This document shows, one piece after another, positions 61,001-64,000 of a stretch of DNA of 64,000 nt; position 1 is the stretch's first letter; every line of letters starts with the position of its first letter. The notes beneath the pieces were generated by a model. It ran no database searches and was not told where the DNA came from. It worked only from the letters and a program-made list of their open reading frames with translations. This stretch comes from Rhea pennata (taxonomy: Eukaryota > Chordata > Aves > Rheiformes > Rheidae), in contig NC_084679.1 of the NCBI RefSeq assembly GCF_028389875.1, positions 310,001 through 374,000 of the forward strand, read 5' to 3'. Position numbers and translations under genes: made by a program.

Positions 61001-64000
61001 GAGGTTCTTTGAAACATGCTGTTCCTGTGACTTTTCATTTATTTCTACACTGTTTCTGTACAAACTGTGTTGTGATTGGGTGAAGGCTGCATGTGGCTTG
61101 GCAGGTTCTGGTGTCTGCTCAGAAGTGTCCCAACGGGAGTGCTTGCTGCTCGGAGGTTTTGGGGAGGGCCTTCGGCTTCTTTGTCTGTTCTTGGACTCTT
61201 GTCCCACATGTTTTCCTCTACAATAAAACAGTAATACCCCAGAGCCTGGAGAGAAAAAAATATGAAGCCTTTTCAGAGGTGAACTTTTTCAAGTTAGGTG
61301 AAAGAATGATTCAACAATACTTTCAATCCAGCCTGCTTTGGAGGGAATTATAAAAGATGAAATGTTATGTAGTTGTTTTTGGAGAAAGGGAAACTCAGTT
61401 TTAGATTTGAGCTGATTTTGGAAACCTGTATTTACAGTAAGTAACTGTCACTTTGCTTCAGAATCCTTTTGGAATGCCAGCTTTTTCTGCTTAGCTTTTT
61501 TCCACTCATTTTCTTCCCCTCTGATGTTTCATTGAATATCTTGAGCTATTTAAATAATTTAAAACATGAAAATGCTACCTATCATACTTAATTTTTTTTT
61601 TGAAAGTTACTATTTTTTTTTAAAGGAGATCTTAATTATGGACTTCCCACCAAAAACACCATCTATAGAAGGCATATTTATTTGAATTGCACTTGTATAA
61701 CCTTAGATAAATTACATATGTACTAACAAGCTCTTTTGCATAAGATTCATCATTCTTAATCAAGCATTCCATTTGTGCTCTTGTACCATGTTATTTTCTG
61801 TTACGCTCTTTTACCATGCTGTTTTTTATTGCCCTCTTTCCTTGGAGCAGAATTTGGATTTCTGCTGTTATCTTTTGCCACTCATATTACTGGAATACAA
61901 TGAGAATCTATTCCTTTCCATTTTCTGGATGGGCATGTGCTGTTCAGTCAGATCTTTGTGCATATGATGCCTATTTTTTTTTTTAAATAAATGTTCGGTC
62001 TCTGTAAAGGACTGATTTTAGCAAGATCGATTTTGGGAGATAAACATTCTTGTAATGTAGCTTTGTCAGTGTGTTCAACTTGTTACTTGCTTTGGGGGTT
62101 GGGAGTTTTTTTTTTCTTGAAAATAAAATGGCTGAAGGAAATCATGTATTTAACACTCATTTCAAATATTTGGAAAGGCTGAATCTTGAGCACTTCTGCA
62201 GGAGGAGGAGGAGGTTCTTTGCCCAGTGCAGGAGATTAATTGTTGAGTCTTGTCTGAGGCAGATATTGTGTAAGCTTCTATCTGAGGTGACCTTGTGGTA
62301 GGAGCTGGTTTCTGGTGCCTATGCCTGGTTTGCAGAAATGAGAAGCTCATGCCATCTTCTTCTTTGTTAGTAATACAGGGGCTCCTACCTTAAGTTGTCT
62401 CCTCTGGATCCTCTTTTCCACTTGAGCAGCTCCTTTCTTGTTTGGCTGCAGCAAGGAACTTCTGCTTCTTCTGCAGTATTGGCTCAGTTTATAAGCAGTG
62501 AAGGAAAGCACTTCAAGCCTTGAGTAACCTCTATAACAAAGTGTTAGGCAGCCTAAATACGTGCATTGCCATCACCTTGTGGTATAATAACAGGACAGAA
62601 GAGCAGTTGTGAACAGAAAATGGGAATGTTTTTGAAATGAGTACTTTTTGTGCCTTGGTAGAGTACCTCACACAGTTGTAATATTCTCTCTCTTTTTAAT
62701 TTGTGGTTTGGGTGCCAGAGTGGCTCAGTTTTGCTCTGCGGTTCTTTCCTTTACGTAATGACATTCTACTGCCTTAAGTAGTTCTCCTGACAGCAGGAAT
62801 TAAGTAATAATGTATACTAGAAGTTATCATCATAGTTTCCTTTAAAACAGTTCCAGCTTTTTTTCATGAGACTATTTAGCTTCATAGGTTATTAAAGGCA
62901 GGAACCACGTTACTTGAACTGAGAGGATGTCTCTTCCTCATTACAGACTTGGCGTGATTCCGGGGAGGTCGCTAGCAGCTTTGTCTATCGATGTGTTCAG
63001 GCGTAATAAACAAAGGGACACAGAGCACAGCTATTGCACCACTTGTGTATTCTCTCTGTCTCGCTTGTACGCCTTGAGATTTTGCTTGATGAGATCTACC
63101 CTTGGTGAGGCCTGTCTATGCAGAGCTGAGTAACTCTGTTAGGTTGTTAAAGCTGCTCCCAAGCAAGTAGTTTCTGTGGCTCTAACAGCGTCTGCCCTTG
63201 TGGCTGGATGGAAGTGTCAAGAAAGATGCCACCTGCTACCACTGTGCTGAGCTAAAGGTGGATTCTTCAAAGTGAGATGCTTCACACTTTGGCTTGGTTG
63301 TCTTCTTGCAGCTAGACCGTTTCAGTTATAACAGTTACTGTTAAGTAGATTCTTAAAGTACTACTCTTCTAAATAACTTAGTAGGGACGTTTTAAGCATC
63401 ATTTCATCAGAGGTTCCAGCGCTCTTGCATCTGGAAGCTGCAGTCATTTGCTCTGAATGTGATGAAAGAATGGAAAGTACACAACATTTGATGCTGTCGT
63501 TTTCCCCAACACAAGCCAGTGGTCAGGAAATAAAACAGAGACAGGACAGCTTTTAAAAAAACACCTGAGAAACCAAAATACTTCGTTTGAAACGTTGTGC
63601 CCTTAAGCTTCTCATTGTTTAACAGATGAACTGTTTTTTCATATGAACAAAATGAGCAGTGTTTAAGCCAGAGATTGCCTTGGCTGATTGTATTGTGTAC
63701 TGTTTCTAATAGGTTCAGCTCAATGGGTTGAAATAGTAAGTTTTAGAAGCAAAATTATTTCCTTCACAGTCTGTGCTAAACACTGTCAGAAAGGTCACTG
63801 TCAGCTTTCTGCTGAGATTTTTGTGTTTTTTTATTCTGGTTATGTTTGTGACTGATTGATTAATTTGTTTGAGACTATGCCCTGCTTCTTCCACTCCTGT
63901 TGATGGGAATTAGCTGTATTTAATGCATCAAAATGAATTAAATTCCTTAGTGGACAACGCAGCCAGTTATGTAAGGGAAATTATAATTGCAGTTGATCAT

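Larger units (their letters stand above)
54454..64000 (+). other. TTC28: TTC28 intron 1 (start of)
   Basis: No second exon is found: nothing encodes the expected continuation (human exon 2 contains the start of the TPR region). TTC28 intron 1 is very large in mammals. The sequence is AT-rich, with T tracts (for example about 60629-60650) and an antisense CR1 relic. Short open frames here lack support. Confidence 0.8.

Noticed and set aside
54454-64000. TTC28 exon 2
   Set aside because: I looked for the expected continuation before the first TPR and found no matching codons with splice sites.

Overview
The window looks like nuclear DNA of a bird. The genes are spliced vertebrate genes. The recognisable transposons are CR1-family LINEs, the youngest ending in the typical short repeat ATTCTATG. 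Gene order matches the human 22q12.1 neighbourhood around CHEK2. I could not assign a species.

Layout, left to right. 1-2190: no gene recognised, one CR1 tail. 2190-9191: CCDC117 on the minus strand, five coding exons and a long 3' UTR. 8850-10200: a CpG island shared head to head by CCDC117 and a glucose-transporter gene, holding a nine-copy minisatellite. 10450-24465: SLC2A11 (GLUT11-type hexose transporter), plus strand, 12 coding exons. 25814-30214: HSCB (mitochondrial iron-sulfur co-chaperone), minus strand, six exons, tail to tail with SLC2A11. 29600-30720: a second CpG island, shared head to head by HSCB and CHEK2. 31907-51801: CHEK2 checkpoint kinase, plus strand, 14 coding exons. 51940-53890: intergenic. 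53890-55150: a third CpG island with coding exon 1 of TTC28 at 54361-54453. The rest, to 64000, is TTC28 intron 1.

All four complete genes splice into open frames of near-usual length: CCDC117 339 aa, SLC2A11 495 aa, HSCB 229 aa, CHEK2 522 aa. I derived the exon junctions by reading GT/AG sites and checking phase and homology against remembered human proteins. The genes share no pathway; they are a conserved neighbourhood of mostly housekeeping genes using two bidirectional promoters.

The most unusual structure is the minisatellite at 9483-9770. Its repeat unit resembles the ZNF143/THAP11 promoter element (ACTACAAYTCCCAGCATGC type), so it may be a promoter element multiplied in tandem. A single similar site lies next to the HSCB start. 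Other points worth a look are two candidate unannotated exons in the 8-kb CHEK2 intron 12, the position of SLC2A11 between CCDC117 and HSCB, and CR1 copies of at least two ages. I found no evidence of a new multi-gene system.
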